Below are positions 1-11,397 of a stretch of 64,000 nucleotides of DNA, in pieces. Source of the stretch: Metridium senile (taxonomy: Eukaryota > Cnidaria > Anthozoa > Actiniaria > Metridiidae). How positions within the stretch are numbered: position 1 is the first letter of the stretch; every line of letters starts with the position of its first letter. The stretch is from NCBI GenBank assembly GCA_949775045.1, contig OX459103.1, forward strand, positions 17,450,307-17,514,306, read 5' to 3'. The notes beneath the pieces are model-generated. The model was not told where the DNA came from and searched no databases. It was given only the letters and a program-made list of their open reading frames with translations. The position numbers and the translations under genes were made by a program.

Positions 1-1775
1 GTTGTAAGCACACTGAAACCGAAAAAAAAAAAAATCATAAAAAACTGATTTTTCAGCTTCTGATTTTGATTAGATTTTGATTAGTCCTATGGAGGGTCAC
101 ATTTTCTGGAACAACCCAATGTAACTTATAGAGACATTGACATGAATGCCTGTAAAATCTTGGAAGCTATACAAACAAGCAATTTCAGGTGCACTTCAAT
201 AGCAAGAGTATTTCCTTTGTTTAGTTTCCTTTCACCTATAGCGAATTACCCCCCCCCCCCCCCCAAGTTTATCTTGGAGTGATAAAAAATATTTTTTTAC
301 GAGTGAGCAGGGACTCTATATTTTTTCAAAATAATTGATTAAATTAGCTGACAGTAAAACGATAATAGCTTTTTAGCTGGTTATTTTTTTCTTTTGATAA
401 AATAATGCGAAAAAGCTAATTGGATTTAGCGGGATCAGAGTAAAAACAAAGTAGAATTTTTGTTCACACGGCCGGCACACAAAGTGGTAGACAGCGTGTC
501 TAGAATCGTCTAGAATAGATTTTCCACTGTAAAGAAAATGTATTTTAGTCATCTAAAAAGTATTTTTTTGTGCTCGATGCTTATGAAGTTAAACTTTGAA
601 GAAATACATTTCAACCTTTTAGCTGAAGCTCTGATTGAGTTGTGATTGGCTCTGCGGCGGGATAGTCCGCTTGTTGAATTTTCATGTTTGTTTGCTGTTA
701 TTAGAAAACATGCATATCTTTGTTTTTTCTTTGCAGTAAATACTTTTGAAGAAAACTACTTAAAATTGATGTTCAACGCATCTAGTTTTCAAAACTTGAA
801 AACAACCAAAGTTAGTTGATTTGTTCTGAGCAGGGAATGCTCAGCTCAGCGATTGCTAGACAGTTTGCCGGCGTGACATTTCCGCTAACATCAAATAAAA
901 TTTGTTGTGATTAACTATGTTGGCATTTTTATCATCTCAAATGGAAGAAAAGACACTGCAAATAGAAGGATTGTTATCATGCAAGCGAGCAACCAATATT
1001 TTCTACCAATTGAAAAAGTATAGAACCCATCGTAATAAAACAAACTGTTTTACAAATATATTTTCTAGTTATTTTACAATTGCTAGAGGAATCGTACAAG
1101 GATGAATTGTTTTGCTGAATCAAACAAAACTTGATTGAAAAATTCAAAGAAGGTAAATTTGATAATTAATAATATCCTAAGTGGTGTCTTTTTTTCGTGA
1201 AACGAATTCAGAGACGCGATGCCGAGGTACGGCGGTTTAAAACGGCCAGTTGGATCAGTTTTTCCGTTGTTTAAGCTTAATTTTTCAATGGTAAATTCAT
1301 CATCAATTCATGTGTTTAGTGGAACTGAAATATTGAAAAAACCAAAACGAAAAATTATACAAGCAAGCAAAACAAATACAACATAAACGGCGTTAGACAA
1401 CTCATGGCGCTTTATGTTTAAAAAAATCTCTAACCTTGGCTGAATTACGATCAACACTCATACGAGTTATATAACTTGACAGATCAATTTTGCAGTGATT
1501 AATTTCATAGCTTTCATTGAACAACTCACAAGAAAAGGAACAAAATTAATACCAAATCTTTTGTCAACAAAACATCTCATTGGCTAGATTGCAGGATATC
1601 CCACACTCATGTCACTGTGATTGGTTGTTTTGCGGGAATATCCCGCAAGAGACGTGTTTACATAAATGTTGCGCTCTGATTGGTTTAGGTGCGGGACTAT
1701 CCCACGTAAATTTGCCATGTTTCAAAAGTACAAATTTAAATGGGAAAGTACAAATTTAAATGGGACACTGTTTTT
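1..1775. other. Non-coding left flank of the tandem 2-kb units
   Basis: I see no supportable gene here. A run of 16 C lies at 249-264. Bases 268-312 match the terminal part of the 2-kb tandem units (compare 3720-3765), so an older, broken unit end seems to lie here, separated from unit 1 by about 1.45 kb of unrelated sequence. Bases 1722-1763 hold a short duplicated A/T-rich phrase. The remaining 3' exons of the large minus-strand gene may lie here or beyond the window, but I could not identify one with a convincing splice site and stop. Confidence 0.4.
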
Positions 1776-2007
1776 GATAACTAGTTTTGTACAAACCTTG
1801 TGACTTAACAAGTTTTTTATTTTTTCTGCTGATTGTTCTTTTGTCAACTGAAAGCAATAAATAAATAAATTCATCAACCAGAAATAGTGATGAGGGGTTG
1901 TGACTTTCCCTTTTCAGGACCGTGTGGGGAACAAAGAATTACCCACAATTGCAGTACTCTTTAACTACATTTAGTTTGAAATCACAAAAAAATGGTTTTG
2001 TCTTCAC

Positions 2008-2055
2008 CTCTACTATTTGAATCATCATCTGATTCACCATCATCATGACCAGCAC
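2008..2055 (-). CDS. Exon a, tandem unit 1 (acidic spacer)
   Basis: A 48-bp exon candidate, phase 1 at both ends. On the minus strand it follows a CCAAG acceptor and is followed by GTGAAG; the other two units have GTAAAG as donor. It encodes about 16 residues rich in Asp, Ser and Gly (GAGHDDGESDDDSNSR). Identity is preserved in all three units. The acidic composition matches exon b and the spacer exons at 15.1, 22.5 and 26.6 kb. The upstream pyrimidine tract is weak, so this is less certain than exon b. Confidence 0.5.
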
Positions 2056-2337
2056 CTTGGATATCAAAACATTTATTAATATAATCGAATATTTAGTAGA
2101 AACCAATATTATTTCATTTTATTACCTATCGTCTATATCAAACGCCAACACAACCTATACTAGTTTACTCGCTAGCTTCCATTAAACTTCAATGGTATTA
2201 TCTTTTTCTTACTTACATTCAAACAGCTTGGCAAATTTGGCTTGTTTAAAAAAGTAAGAATTTTTCAAAGCAAGGTCGTTTTTTATGGCCGCTTTTGGCC
2301 GCTGTAGTTAAGTGAAAGGGTTGACGATCATACTTAC

Positions 2338-2388
2338 CACTACTGCTCTCATCATTGTCATCATTATCATTGTCAACTGTACTATCAC
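2338..2388 (-). CDS. Exon b, tandem unit 1 (Asp/Asn/Ser spacer)
   Basis: A 51-bp exon candidate, phase 1-1, between a TATATCTCAG acceptor and a G|GTAAGT donor, the best splice pair in the unit. It encodes Asp/Asn-rich sequence ending in a run of Ser (DSTVDNDNDDNDESSS). A role as disordered acidic linker is inferred from composition only. Confidence 0.6.
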
Positions 2389-2594
2389 CTGAGATATAAA
2401 TAGTTTTCTAATTATTAAAGATGTAGAATGGCATTATGGTCCCTGCATAAACACTCGACAAAATTAACTTTTAGCTATATCTAAAAAACCTTGAAACCTG
2501 AAATGAAATTTGAAGATTTAACGTCTTTAAATTTGCAAGCAGGGTTGGGAGAGAAGGGAAAGTGCTTAACAAAGTTGCATTGTTATGTTATTAC

Positions 2595-2660
2595 CTGATT
2601 GTTTATTTGTTTGTTTTCGACTGCTGTGCCTCTTTAGCTTGTTTCCACTGTTGTCACAAT
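2595..2660 (-). CDS. Exon c, tandem unit 1 (basic/polar spacer)
   Basis: A 66-bp exon candidate, phase 1-1, after an ACTTCAG acceptor and before a G|GTAATA donor. It encodes a polar, basic peptide (KLKRHSSRKQTNKQS at its end), resembling a nuclear-localisation type stretch, in contrast to the acidic exons a and b. The sequence is the same in all three units. Confidence 0.55.
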
Positions 2661-2803
2661 CTGAAGTGTAATTGGAAAAGGATTATTATCTGTTTTCATA
2701 ATGTAATTTTTGTATAGTTTTACTAATTTCACATAGCTCATCAACAGAATAACATTGAGGAATCTGTCATAAAGAGGAAACAGAATGCATTAACCACCAT
2801 ATA

Positions 2804-3060
2804 CACCTATTTCAATTAACGTTGTCCATCTGGAATGGTTGATCTGAGACCGATAGGAATTGTGGGAGCTCGTTAAACTGCAAATGCACTATAATTATAA
2901 TCACGCTCGAATATTAATGTTTTCTTCTGAAATACTGCTATCTGTAATTCAGCACCATTCAAGCGTGAATAAAACAATGCATTTGCAGTTTAACGAGCTC
3001 CCACAATTCCTATCGGTCTCAGGTCAACCATTCCAGATGGACAACGTTAATTGAAATAGG
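2804..3060. mobile_element. Palindromic MITE in unit 1 (copies at 4830-5086 and 6874-7130)
   Basis: About 90-base inverted arms meet around a short spacer; the outer tips read ACACCTATTTCAATTAACG and its complement, flanked by TA on both sides. The element sits at the same place in all three 2-kb units, so it was inserted before the units were amplified. The 64-codon open frames seen across it are a property of the palindrome and not genes. The tips resemble those of the element at 28.9 kb. Confidence 0.8.
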
Positions 3061-3156
3061 TATATAACTACATTTAACTATCTGATAATAACATTTGTAG
3101 TTGAACTGTCATGTTTGTACAAACTTTTACTTGACGTGAAAACCTTACTTAGGTAA

Positions 3157-3562
3157 ACTAAACTGCTAAGTTCTTAATACTAAACATCCTCAATAGACCC
3201 TTTTAGTTCTGTATGCAAATTGCAAATTTCAGACCACATGACAATCCCTTGAGAGTTGTTCTTTTATGTCAAGTATGAAAATATTTATATGGGGTAACAG
3301 CTTTTTTTATATTTCAAACATGGCCATTCCCCTGCTCCTTCTCCTCCTCATCCTCATCCTCCTCCTCTTCCTCCTCCTCCCCCTCCCCCCCCCTCCCCCT
3401 CCCCTAAGTAAACTGCATTTGATATCTGGTTCATATGAGCAATGTGAATGGCTTTTATGGATACACATTACTACATGTGAAATGATCATTTTGAAATTGA
3501 AACTAAGTTCAATAGGGACTCATGAGGATGTTTAGTATTACAATCTTAGCAGTTTTGTTTGC
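3157..3562. mobile_element. Second inverted repeat in unit 1, with a C/T-rich core
   Basis: Arms at 3157-3205 and 3509-3562 are imperfect inverted copies (both contain the phrase for GAGGATGTTTAGTATT). Between them lies a polypyrimidine tract of CCT and CCCCT repeats (about 3335-3403) that differs in length and composition between the units. Matching copies occur near 5183-5588 and, with an altered left half, 7227-7790. Probably a non-autonomous transposon with an internal microsatellite. Confidence 0.6.
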
Positions 3563-4029
3563 CTTAATTATGACATTATACAATGTGGAAGCTGATATGT
3601 TGACATTTTGAATCCCAATATAAACCGTGAGGTATGGATATTTTCTGGAACTATACACAATCAGAAACAAAGAAATATTTTGAATGATTAATATTACATT
3701 ATGGTGTGAAAATATGAAGGTTATCTTGGAGTGATAAACATTTTTTTTACGAGTGAGCAGCCTTGTATTTGCAAATATTTTTGTTTTGATAACTAGTTTT
3801 GTACAAACCTTGTGACTTAACAAGTTTTTTATTTTTTCTGCTGATTGTTCTTTTGTCAACTGAAAGCAATAAATAAATATAAATTTTAGTTATTCATCAA
3901 CCAGAAATAGTGATGAGGGGTTGTGACTTTCCCTTTTCAGGACCGTGTGGGGAACAAAGAATTACCCACAATTGCAGTACTCTTTAACTACATTTAGTTT
4001 GAAATCACAAAAAAATGGTTTTTCTTTAC

Positions 4030-4077
4030 CTCTACTATTTGAATCATCATCTGATTCACCATCATCATGACCAGCAC
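4030..4077 (-). CDS. Exon a, tandem unit 2
   Basis: Same 48-bp phase 1-1 exon as at 2008, with donor G|GTAAAG, which is a better donor than the GTGAAG of unit 1. The coding sequence is unchanged from unit 1. Confidence 0.5.
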
Positions 4078-4363
4078 CTTGGATATCAAAACATTTATTA
4101 ATATAATCGAATATTTAGTAGAAACCAATATTATTTCATTTTATTACCTATCGTCTATATCAAACACCAACACAGCCTAATTATACTAGTTTACTCGCTA
4201 GCTTCCATTAAACTTCAATGGTATTATCTTTTTCTTACTTACATTCAAACAGCTTGGCAAATTTGGCTTGTTTAAAAAAGTAAGAATTTTTCAAAGCAAA
4301 GTCGTTTTTTATGGCCGCTTTTGGCCGCTGTAGTTAAGTGAAAGGGTTGACGATCATACTTAC

Positions 4364-4414
4364 CACTACTGCTCTCATCATTGTCATCATTATCATTGTC
4401 AACTGTACTATCAC
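4364..4414 (-). CDS. Exon b, tandem unit 2
   Basis: Same 51-bp phase 1-1 exon as at 2338, with acceptor (ATCTCAG) and donor (GTAAGT) both intact and an identical peptide. Confidence 0.6.
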
Positions 4415-4620
4415 CTGAGATATAAATAGTTTTCTAATTATTAAAGATGTAGAATGGCATTATGGTCCCTGCATAAACACTCGACAAAATTAACTTTTAG
4501 CTATATCTAAAAAACCTTGAAACCTGAAATGAAATTTGAAGATTTAACGTCTTTAAATTTGCAAGCAGGGTTGTGAGAGAAGGGAAAGTGCTTAACAAAG
4601 TTGCATTGTTATGTTATTAC

Positions 4621-4686
4621 CTGATTGTTTATTTGTTTGTTTTCGACTGCTGTGCCTCTTTAGCTTGTTTCCACTGTTGTCACAAT
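4621..4686 (-). CDS. Exon c, tandem unit 2
   Basis: Same 66-bp phase 1-1 exon as at 2595, with CTTCAG acceptor and GTAATA donor intact. Confidence 0.55.
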
Positions 4687-6056
4687 CTGAAGTGTAATTG
4701 GAAAAGGATTATTATCTGTTTTCATAATGTAATTTTTGTATAGTTTTACTAATATTACATAGCTCATCAACAGAATAACATTGAGGAATCTGTCATAAAG
4801 AGGAAACAGAATGCATTAACCACCATATACACCTATTTCAATTAACGTTGTCCATCTGGAATGGTTGATCTGAGACTGATAGGAATTGTGGGAGCTCGTT
4901 AAACTGCAAATGCACTATAATTATAATCATGCTCGAATATTAATGTTTTCTTCTGAAATACTGCTATCTGTAATTCAGCACCATTCAAGCGTGAATAAAA
5001 CAATGCATTTGCAGTTTAACGAGCTCCCACAATTCCTATCGGTCTCAGGTCAACCATTCCAGATGGACAACGTTAATTGAAATAGGTATATAACTACATT
5101 TAACTATCTGATAATAACATTTGTAGTTGAACTGTCATGTTTGTACAAACTTTTACTTGACGTGAAAACCTTACTTAGGTAAACTAAACTGCTAAGTTCT
5201 TAATACTAAACATCCTCAATAGACCCTTTTAGTTCTGTATGCAAATTGCAAATTTCAGACCACATGACAATCCCTTGAGAGTTGTTCTTTTATGTCAAGT
5301 ATGAAAATATTTATATGGGGGAACAGCTTTTTTTATATTTCAAACATGGCCATTCCCCTCCTCCTTCTCCTCCTCTTCCTCCTCCTCTTCCTCCTCCTCC
5401 TCCTCCCCCCCCCTCCCCCTCCCCCTCCCCTAAGTAAACTGCATTTGATATCTGGTTCATATGAGCAATGTGAATGGCTTTTATGGATACACATTACTAC
5501 ATGTGAAATGATCATTTTGAAATTGAAACTAAGTTCAATAGGGACTCATGAGGATGTTTAGTATTACAATCTTAGCAGTTTTGTTTGCCTTAATTATGAC
5601 ATTATACAATGTGGAAGCTGATATGTTGACATTTTGAATCCCAATATAAACCGTGAGGTATGGATATTTTCTGGAACTATACACAATCAGAAACAAAGAA
5701 ATATTTTGAATGATTAATATTACATTATGGTGTGAAGATATGAAGGTTATCTTGGAGTGATAAACATTTTTTTTACGAGTGAGCAGCCTTGTATTTGCAA
5801 ATATTTTTGTTTTGATAACTAGTTTTGTACAAACCTTGTGACTTAACAAGTTTTTTATTTTTTCTGCTGATTGTTCTTTTGTCAACTGAAAGCATTAAAT
5901 AAATATAAATTTTAGTTATTCATCAACCAGAAATAGTGATGAGGGATTGTGACTTTCCCTTTTCAGGACTGTGTGGGGAACAAAGAATTACCCACAATTG
6001 CAGTACTCTTTAACTACATTTAGTTTGAAATCACAAAAAAATGGTTTTGTCTTTAC

Positions 6057-6104
6057 CTCTACTATTTGAATCATCATCTGATTCACCATCATCATGACCA
6101 GCAC
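6057..6104 (-). CDS. Exon a, tandem unit 3
   Basis: Third copy of the 48-bp phase 1-1 acidic exon, donor G|GTAAAG. Its coding sequence matches the other two. Confidence 0.5.
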
Positions 6105-6389
6105 CTTGGATATCAAAACATTTATTAATATAATCGAATATTTAGTAGAAACCAATATTATTTCATTTTATTACCTATCGTCTATATCAAACACCAACAC
6201 AGCCTATACTAGTTTACTTGCTAGCTTCCATTAAACTTCAATGGTATTATCTTTTTCTTACTTACATTCAAACAGCTTGGCAAATTTGGCGTGTTTAAAA
6301 AAGTAAGAATTTTTCAAAGCAAGGTCGTTTTTTTTTATGGCCGCTTTTGGCCGCTGTAGTTAAGTGAAAGGGTTGATGATCATACTTAC

Positions 6390-6440
6390 CACTACTGCTC
6401 TCATCATTGTCATCATTATCATTGTCAACTGTACTATCAC
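6390..6440 (-). pseudogene. Exon b, tandem unit 3, acceptor site lost
   Basis: The 51-bp coding block and its donor are kept, but the sequence just upstream on the minus strand is replaced by an AT-rich insertion (about 6441-6466), so the ATCTCAG acceptor of units 1 and 2 is missing and no AG sits at the exon edge. This copy would be skipped. Because the exon is phase 1-1, skipping would keep the frame. Confidence 0.55.
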
Positions 6441-6664
6441 ATAAATCATATATATATACTATCATATAAATAGTTTTCTAATTATTAAAGATGTAGAATG
6501 GCATTATGGTCCCTGCATAAACACTCGACAAAATTAACTTTTAGCTATATCTAAAAAACCTTGAAACCTGAAATGAAATTTGAAGATTTAACGTCTTTAA
6601 ATTTGCAAGCAGGGTTGGGAGAGAAGGGAAAGTGCTTAACAAAGTTGCATTGTTATGTTATTAC

Positions 6665-6730
6665 CTGATTGTTTATTTGTTTGTTTTCGACTGCTGTGCC
6701 TCTTTAGCTTGTTTCCACTGTTGTCACAAT
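6665..6730 (-). CDS. Exon c, tandem unit 3
   Basis: Third copy of the 66-bp phase 1-1 exon with both splice sites intact. In transcript order this is the first exon of the tandem array. Confidence 0.55.
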
Positions 6731-7860
6731 CTGAAGTGTAATTGGAAAAGGATTATTATCTGTTTTTTTAATGTAATTTTTGTATAGTTTTACTAATATT
6801 ACATAGCTCATCAACAGAATAACATTGAGGAATCTGTCATAAAGAGGAAACAGAATGCATTAACCACCATATACACCTATTTCAATTAACGTTGTCCATC
6901 TGGAATGGTTGATCTGAGACCGATAGGAATTGTGGGAGCTCGTTAAACTGCAAATGCACTATAATTATAATCACGCTCGAATATTAATGTTTTCTTCTGA
7001 AATACTGCTATCTGTAATTCAGCACCATTCAAGCGTGAATAAAACAATGCATTTGCAGTTTAACGAGCTCCCACAATTCCTATTGGTCTCAGATCAACCA
7101 TTCCAGATGGACAACGTTAATTGAAATAGGTATATAACTACATTTAACTATCTGATAATAACATTTGTAGTTGAACTGTCATGTTTGTACAAACTTTTAC
7201 TTGAGGTGAAAACCCTACTTAGGTAAACTAAACTGCTAAGTTCTTAATACTAAACATCCTCAATAGCACCTCTAAAATTTAAATCAATTTCTGTTCAAAA
7301 ATGGTCATTTTATATGTGGTAATTTGTATACAAATTAATATACAATCCAATTTTGATTGTCGTCCTTATATTTCTTAATTTGTCACACAAAAACCTAATT
7401 GATTGATCTTTGAAAAACGTGCATGTTCAACAGGATTAATGGTGGGTGCTGGCAGAGGTTTCTTTCCTCCGTCGCTCTAAGGGTAAGAAAAAGAACCTCA
7501 TCTGCTCACAGGGTATGCAGATGCTAGATTAACCTCTTTACTTTGCGAGAGGGGGCGGCGGGGAGGGGGGTAGCAGCTTTTTTAATTTCAAACAAAAACT
7601 GCCATTCCCCTCCTCCTCCTCCTCCTCCTCCTCACCTTCCCCTAAGTAAACTGCATTTGATATCTGGTTCATATGAGCAATGTGAATGGCTTTTATGGAT
7701 GCACATTACTACATGTGAAATGATCATTTTGAAATTGAAACTAAGTTCAATAGGGACTCATGAGGATGTTTAGTATTACAATCTTAGCAGTTTTGTTTGC
7801 CTTAATTATGACATTATACAATGTGGAAGCTGATATGTTGACATTTTGAATCCCAATATA

Positions 7861-8059
7861 ATATTCTGGTGTTGATGATTTAGTATTCATTGTTTATGAA
7901 TTTCTATATACTAATTCACAAAGTATTTACAGAGTTTTACAAAGAAATAAAAAGTTTAAAAGATTAGTTGGTCGTTCTAAAGTTTCTTGCAAATTTTATC
8001 ATAACAAACGTTAAAAAAATGTATTTTACTCCTTGCAATAGCATTTTGTAGGTTGAAGG
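7861..8059. other. Short non-coding spacer
   Basis: AT-rich sequence between the end of tandem unit 3 and the TTAA element. No gene or repeat is recognised. Confidence 0.3.
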
Positions 8060-8063
8060 TTAA

Positions 8064-9082
8064 GGTTACTGTGAACCTTTAAGCCAAAAATTTGGCTAAT
8101 TTTTTTTATTTAAAGATTATAACATTTATAACATAAACTTTTGATTATTGAAACAAAAAAATCATAATGTTACATACTTCTAGAGATATTAAAATAAATT
8201 GTTTTTTTATGGAAAACAAATTTACTTGAAAAGTGACATTATAATCCTATAATCCTATTATTGCTTGATTCGTTTATGAGATATCATGTTGCGTTACTTT
8301 TCTAAATGTCTTCATAATTTTAGATGTTTCTTGATTTACTTGCTTTACTATTTGATTTAATCTTATTTTTGTTCGCCATCTTTACCGCTTTGTGCTCTAA
8401 AAAGTATTTTATGAGCGTTTGTTATCTGATTTATAAAAACGTCCCGCAGAGTATTACCAAAACAAACAGGAAACCACGATCTCTACTGGTTGATTTGTGA
8501 CCTTTAAGTGACCTCGCTGACAGATAGATGAAGTGGGTGTCAATGTTTACAAAACTTTCAAAGCTCGATTTCTAGCTTTTAATTTTGCGCATACTAGTCA
8601 ACTTTAAAAGGATAACTTGCAAAAAATTACGGTCTGAAAATCTTCGAAATTAGCGCAAACACTACTCAACTCATCAAAATTCAAACCGTGTGAGCGTTTA
8701 TCGATTGATAGCATGTTTTTTTATTTATGAAGTCGAATATTAACTAAACATTGAATATTTACGTTTCGTTACTTAGCTCTAAATAACTTCTAGTAAAATA
8801 TTGAGAAACGCTCACATGGTCTCAGAGATCAATATATGCTGACAAACATTATGCATTAAAATTCAGCAAAAGACAGATAGTTTTTCCAGGTTATCCTTTT
8901 AAACAAAGACACCCGATTTCACTTTCTCACGCACTACAAATTATTTTTTTACAGAAAAAAACTGCATAGACGTATGCTTTGTTTATTAAGCTTTAAAACG
9001 ATGTATAATGTCATAAAATATTATTTAACGCGACGCGAAAATAATTTTTAACGAAAAGTACTTGCGAAGGTTTACAGTAACC
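8064..9082. mobile_element. TTAA-flanked non-autonomous DNA element, about 1.0 kb
   Basis: Both ends carry an inverted repeat (GGTTACTGTGAACCTT at the left, its near complement at the right, 1-2 mismatches), each bounded by TTAA (8060-8063 and 9083-9086). No long ORF lies inside. TTAA duplication is the hallmark of piggyBac-type insertion, but the tips do not show the CCC/GGG start usual there, so the superfamily is left open. Confidence 0.6.
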
Positions 9083-11121
9083 TTAAAACATGCACTTTCT
9101 AAAAGTTGTAAACATTTTGAAGGCAGACATTCTTTTTCGCTACTTTTTATGCAATACCGATGCGTTTTTGTTGACACAGATAACGTGCTATCTTGCATAT
9201 TATTTTGCATTGCACAATATGGTCCTGACACACTTTATTGTTCTACTTTAACACGGTCTTTTGTATTTAGTGTGCATGTAAGACAAAGAACACTGGCCAA
9301 AATGACTATGGAGGTGAAAAAACCACTATGGAGAGTGTGAGTTTACCCGAAAGGTTAAACTTTACCGTTTGTCTCAACCAATCACAGTCGAGTATTTTAA
9401 GCTGGTACTCGACACGGTAAACTTTGCTCGTCAACAACCAATCACAACGAAATCAACAAGTAAACTTTAATTCTTCCAGTAAACTTTACTGTCTGGGTAA
9501 AACATATGTTCGTGAAATATCAAAGAATCGTTAAAATCGAAAAGAAAGAGTGTTCTGGCTGTGTTGATAGTAAAGAACTAAAACGAAATTGGTACTTTAT
9601 TCGATGTATATTGCAATCCACTGCGATTTCTGCTGTCTTCAGTCGGTCACGCAACATTGCGGAACCGCGCTTTTTTGCATGAAATATTCTTAGGCTCATC
9701 TTGTTTTTTGTATTTTTCGTTTTTTTATATACTGCCATATGTTCGTGAGTTTTCTATTAATTCGCGCAAAAAGTAAAACTATTTCCACGTGAAAATGTTC
9801 TATTCGTTTTTTTGTGCAAACTAGAGATAAATTTATCACTGTGTACGGGTAGATTTCGAACTTTTAGTTGTCACGCGACAATCAAGACGACCAGCCGAAT
9901 GAAACCGTTCGGGACAGTTCAGATTAATAGTTCTGATCATTGTTCTTTGCACGTTACTAAATACTGCCAACACGTACATCAACTATAATGTAATTTTAGA
10001 ACGAAAGGCTATTTATTTTTGTTGTCAAACTCAATCTTTTCGAGCTACAAGCACTTTTGATTGTTGTTCATCGCTACGTGACCTACGTTTCTTTGCGTAC
10101 ATTGTACATATCTTAACGCAACTTTAGACACTGGTCATCGTGAAAAATGCTTTGAAATTATCGCATTAATCTTACAGCAACTTCAATTCAAAAGTTTTTT
10201 GACACTCATGTAGCGGGTTTAGAAAGTCTTATTCTGATCATTATAATCAAAACTCTATGAATAATTGTAACAAGGAGGCTAAACTCGAAGTCAATAATAA
10301 TTATTGTAAAAAATCATTTTATTTTCTTATGCTGTTAGTGAATATTTATCTTTACATTTGCTATTTACGAACGTATTTCAGTATTTAATACGGTACGGAG
10401 GGCTTTCTCAATACGCATTCGTTTGCAACTGTTCTGGAATCTTTCCGACTCTAATCTGACAGATCTGTCATGTACTAATGAGTAAACTTTACTCGTCTCA
10501 GCCAATCGGAGTTGTAAACACAAGTAAATTTTACTTGTCGGGGCTTTTGACAAGATCGTTTTGCGAGGCAAACTGAATTTTTATAGTTGACTTGAAGAAG
10601 TTTGCACTTCAATGAAACGAGCACACTACATCACAAAACAAGCGCAAACTAGAAACTTTTAATCGTCGGGACGCAAATATTAATTTCGTTCTGATAGCGC
10701 TTTTGTGCATGAAATATATTTCTACGTTATTTTTGTGTTTCTTTTTTATTGACTTTATTCTATAAAAAAAAAAACATTTTAATATTGCAATGCTAATCCT
10801 ATTTTAGTCATCTTTGATTTGTAAATCTGTTTTTGGGTCTACTAAAAGTGTTTTGAGATCGAACCTAGTACATCTATAGTGAATTAGTCATTATGTTTAA
10901 GTTTTTTCTACCAAATATTTCCAATCAAAGAATTGTTAAAAGCGAGCCAGTATTTTTAATAACTATTGTCTGGCTCACTTCATAAATTTGCGAAATGTAC
11001 AAACGTATAAATTAACATACTGTGGAGTAAAACTGTTATGATGTTATCGTTTTGCTAGAAAATTAGAGAAATCTCCTTTGCTTCGCAGATGTCAAATAAC
11101 CATGAACCGTTCTGTGTGAAA

Positions 11122-11252
11122 AATGGCGCAACTGAACGTAAAACTAAGTAAAGCTGGCCGTAGTTACGAAAATGGACGTCCTTTGAACACTGATCTTCGA
11201 ATTAATGCAGTACGGTCAGCTTTACTTAGTTTTACGTTCAGTTGCGCCATTT
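11122..11252. repeat. Small hairpin in the foldback core
   Basis: Bases 11122-11155 (ATGGCGCAACTGAACG onward) recur inverted at 11217-11252. The arms are close to perfect over more than 30 bases with a 60-base loop. They lie just inside the left arm of the large foldback element. Confidence 0.7.
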
Positions 11253-11317
11253 TTTTTAAAAAAACGCTAACGTTCGCTGAACGATTGAGCAAGGTTGGGC
11301 AGGGGTCGCGATAAAAA

Positions 11318-11397
11318 GCTGAAACTGAAACGGCTGAAAGAGCTGAAACAGCTGAAAGAGCTGAAACAGCTGAAAGAGCTGAAACAGCTGAAATACT
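11318..11397. repeat. GCTGAAA-type tandem repeat, inverted copy at 12320-12396
   Basis: Alternating GCTGAAACA and GCTGAAAGA units are repeated here, and the complementary array lies at 12320-12396, so it too belongs to the nested inverted structure. The flanking phrase GGTCGCGATAAAAAGCTGAAA is shared by both sides. Confidence 0.75.

Larger units (their letters stand above)
1776..7860. repeat. Three tandem 2.0-kb units, each carrying three small exons
   Basis: The phrase beginning GATAACTAGTTTTGTAC recurs at 1776, 3788 and 5814, giving periods of 2012 and 2026 bases; the third unit stops at about 7860, before its terminal 200 bases. Copies are nearly identical. Each unit holds three minus-strand phase 1-1 exons, a palindromic MITE, and a second inverted repeat with a C/T-rich tract. 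In unit 3 the segment 7267-7567 is unlike the matching part of units 1 and 2 and is longer. The high identity suggests recent amplification. I infer that the array adds exons to the C-terminal part of the SET/recombinase-like gene that ends its recognisable part at 15.08 kb. Confidence 0.9.

Noticed and set aside
2860..7124. 64-codon frames repeated three times
   Set aside because: They lie wholly within the palindromic MITE copies.
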